This document shows, one piece after another, positions 62,384 through 64,000 of a DNA stretch of 64,000 nt. The notes beneath the pieces are model-generated. The model made no database searches and was not told where the DNA came from. It saw nothing but the letters and a program-made list of their open reading frames with translations. Within the stretch, counting starts at the first letter, position 1. Each line of letters begins with the position of its first letter. Position numbers and translations under genes: made by a program. The stretch is taken from NCBI GenBank assembly GCA_014649355.1, contig BMSW01000017.1, positions 62,001 through 126,000 of the forward strand. Direction: 5' to 3'. The DNA comes from Streptomyces althioticus (lineage in GTDB: Bacteria > Actinomycetota > Actinomycetes > Streptomycetales > Streptomycetaceae).

Positions 62384-62418
62384 GTCCATATTCTTGATTG
62401 CCGTCCATATTTCTGAAC
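62384..62418. promoter_or_regulatory. Operator-like direct repeats between kdgD-like and uronate dehydrogenase genes
   Basis: GTCCATATTCTTGA (62384-62397) and GTCCATATTTCTGA (62403-62416) are direct repeats 19 bp apart. The second, read as GTCC-N8-GAAC (62403-62418), has the same spacing as the GTTC-N8-GAAC core next to the IclR gene at 38209-38224. This suggests, without proof, shared control by one IclR-type regulator. Confidence 0.5.
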
Positions 62419-62610
62419 AGGGTCACGCTAAGGCGGCACGGGGAGCCGGGTCAAGCGAATCGCTGCGCGCGGCTCACGCCGGAGAGGTGGGTCGCGGATA
62501 CTTGACGGGCCGCGTGCGGGCTCCTTAGCGTGTCCACGCACATGAACGCCGTGCGTCCACCTGCACGTTCGTTCCGTCCGTTCCGGCCGGCGCCGCAAGG
62601 AGACCCGCAG

Positions 62611-63420
62611 ATGCCCGCTCCCCGCACCGTCCTGCTCACCGGCGCCGCCGGCGGTCTCGGCACGCTGATGCGGGAGCTGCTGCCGCGGTACGGATACGAA
62701 CTGCGGCTGTTCGACATGCGGCCGGCGGAGGGTGCGCCCGACGCGATCGTCGGGGACCTCGGCGACCGGGACGCCGTGCGGGAGGCGGTGCGGGGGGTCG
62801 ACGCGGTCGTGCACCTGGCGGGGATCTCGCTGGAGGCGTCCTTCGAAAAGATCCTCAAGGCGAACATCGAGGGGACGTACCACCTGTACGAGGCCGCGCG
62901 TGAGGAAGGCGTGCGCCGGATCGTGTTCGCGTCCTCCAACCACGCCGTCGGCCACACCCCCCGTCCGCAGGGCGACGACCCGCTGATCCCCGTCGACACC
63001 CCGCGCCGGCCGGACACCTTCTACGGGCTGTCCAAGTGCTTCGGCGAGGATCTTGCGCAGTTGTACTGGGACAAGCACGGGGTGGAGACGGTGTCCGTGC
63101 GGATCGGCTCCTGCTTCCCGGAGCCGACGAGTGTGCGGATGCTGTCGGTGTGGATGAGCCCGGCGGACGGGGCGCGGCTGTTCCATGCGGCGCTGACGGC
63201 GGAGGGGGTGGGGCACACGGTGGTGTACGGCTCCTCCGCGAACACGCGGTTGTGGTGGGACCTGGGGTCCGCGCGGGCGTTGGGGTACGAGCCGCGGGAC
63301 GACTCGGAGGTGTTCGCGGAGAAGCTGATCGCGGAACAGGGCGAGTTGTCCGCGTCGGACCCGTCCCACGCGTACCTCGGAGGTCACTTCGTGACCGACC
63401 CTCCCATCTGGCCCTACTGA
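62611..63420 (+). CDS. udh: Uronate dehydrogenase (NAD-dependent epimerase/dehydratase family)
   Basis: This 269-aa short-chain dehydrogenase oxidises galacturonate or glucuronate with NAD+ to the aldaric lactone. It shows the Rossmann motif TGAAGGLG, DLGDRDAVREAV, HLAGISLEASFEKILKANIEGTYHLYEA, the catalytic Tyr/Lys in FYGLSKCFGE, and IGSCFPEPTSVRMLSVWMSPAD, which is specific to Udh. ATG at 62611 has AAGGAG eight bases upstream; the frame extends to 62530 without a site. Together with the divergent KdgD-like gene it starts oxidative uronate catabolism. Confidence 0.92.
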   Translation: MPAPRTVLLTGAAGGLGTLMRELLPRYGYELRLFDMRPAEGAPDAIVGDLGDRDAVREAVRGVDAVVHLAGISLEASFEKILKANIEGTYHLYEAAREEGVRRIVFASSNHAVGHTPRPQGDDPLIPVDTPRRPDTFYGLSKCFGEDLAQLYWDKHGVETVSVRIGSCFPEPTSVRMLSVWMSPADGARLFHAALTAEGVGHTVVYGSSANTRLWWDLGSARALGYEPRDDSEVFAEKLIAEQGELSASDPSHAYLGGHFVTDPPIWPY

Positions 63421-64000
63421 CGGCCCGTCCACCGACTGCACGCCGTCGAGGGCTGGTCGCGCAGTTCCCCGCGCCCCTGACGGGGCGCACCCGCCCCGCC
63501 GACTGCGGGCAGTCGTGCCGCTGGGGCGGCACGGGTGGGCGCAGGCGGCACCTCCGCAGCGCACCCCCGCTTGAACACCCGCCCCTGGCGGCACCCCGCC
63601 TGCCATAACCCGCCGTACGCCGACCGCGGCCCGTCGAGGGCTGCTCGCGCAGTTCCCCGCGCCCCTGACCCAGCCTGCGGGCAGTCGTGCGGCGCCTCCG
63701 CAGCGCACCCCCGCCTGAACCCGCGCCCCCGACGGCACCCCGCCTGCCATGACCCGCCGTACGCCGTCCGCGGCCCGTCGCGGGCCGATCGCGCAGTTCC
63801 CCGCGCCCCTGACGGGGCGCACCCGCCCCGCCGACTGCGGGCAGTCGTGCCGCTTGGGGCGGCACGGGTGGGCGCAGGCGGCACCTCCGCAGCGCGCCCC
63901 TTAGAGACCCGCCCCCGCCCGGCACGGGCTGGTCGCGCCGTTCCCCGCGCCCCTGGAGGGGCACCCCGCTCGCGTAGGCGGAAATCGCACCCCCGCCCGA
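63421..64000 (+). repeat. Cluster of dispersed repeats after uronate dehydrogenase
   Basis: The 580 bp contain four copies of the GCGCAGTTCCCCGCGCCCC module (about 63461, 63649, 63793 and 63934; the last has one change). Two have a complete hairpin (63471-63488 and 63803-63820). Between them are segments closely similar to the 171-bp units at 16.3-16.8 kb, including GCAGGCGGCACCTCCGCAGCGC. No gene is credible here; open frames follow the repeat composition. The array continues past the window edge. Confidence 0.88.

Noticed and set aside
63421-63964. Coding regions after uronate dehydrogenase
   Set aside because: All open frames coincide with the dispersed repeat and give Arg/Gly/Ala-rich translations without motifs.

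Overview
The window is chromosomal DNA from a high-GC actinomycete, almost certainly a Streptomyces. The signs are very high GC with third-position bias, frequent GTG starts, 4-bp ATGA/GTGA overlaps inside operons, an ectABCD cluster, an AfsR/SARP-type regulator, a LAETG sortase substrate and the dispersed hairpin repeats typical of Streptomyces intergenic DNA. From memory, the order cobalamin genes - LAETG protein - ectABCD - PBP - pectinases resembles the S. coelicolor region around its ectoine locus; this was not checked.

Region 1 (1-16284) is a cobalamin (B12) cluster. It holds cobQ (cut by the left edge), cobN, a fused ChlI/ChlD-type chelatase subunit, cobO, cobB and cobI, then an opposite-strand ZIP metal transporter, then cobM, cobL, a cbiG-cobJ fusion, cobH, cbiX and a cobC/cobD-type PLP enzyme. 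Most stop/start pairs overlap, so this is a translationally coupled pathway. It mixes parts of the aerobic route (CobN, CobJ, CobM, CobI) with parts of the anaerobic route (CbiG, CbiX). No cobG, cobF/cbiD, cobK or cobA is visible here.

Region 2 (16285-26754) starts with a 171-bp tandem repeat. It continues with a sortase-anchored LAETG surface protein, an amidohydrolase, a large AfsR-like regulator, a lipoprotein, a polar amino-acid ABC cassette (ATPase, permease, binding protein) and a class V aminotransferase.

Region 3 (26755-36594) is centred on ectABCD (ectoine and 5-hydroxyectoine synthesis), preceded by an unusually AT-rich leader with several inverted repeats. Housekeeping and hypothetical genes follow, then a NarL-type two-component pair whose kinase carries an extra C-terminal membrane segment and outside domain.

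Region 4 (36616-63420) is dominated by plant-polymer use. It includes an alpha-ketoglutarate semialdehyde dehydrogenase with a divergent IclR regulator; secreted pectate lyase, pectin methylesterase and rhamnogalacturonan acetylesterase; a GH43 enzyme; a sugar ABC transporter with Gfo/Idh and PmoA-like proteins; an IlvD/Edd dehydratase with a DHDPS-family enzyme and a GntR regulator; and a second DHDPS-family enzyme (KdgD-like) divergent from uronate dehydrogenase. Together these outline a route from pectin to galacturonate to galactarate to 5-dehydro-4-deoxyglucarate to 2,5-dioxopentanoate to 2-oxoglutarate, with a parallel aldonate branch. A GNAT enzyme, a PBP and a purine permease sit inside this region.

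Repeats are prominent. A hairpin-plus-tail module recurs at gene ends (about 16.8, 26.9, 39.5, 47.3 and 63.4-63.9 kb). Another Streptomyces-type repeat lies in frame inside cobB. A 26-bp, nine-unit minisatellite lies at 58.0-58.3 kb and a 12-bp, four-unit array sits in the leader of the GntR gene. No rRNA, tRNA, CRISPR array, insertion sequence or phage gene was seen.
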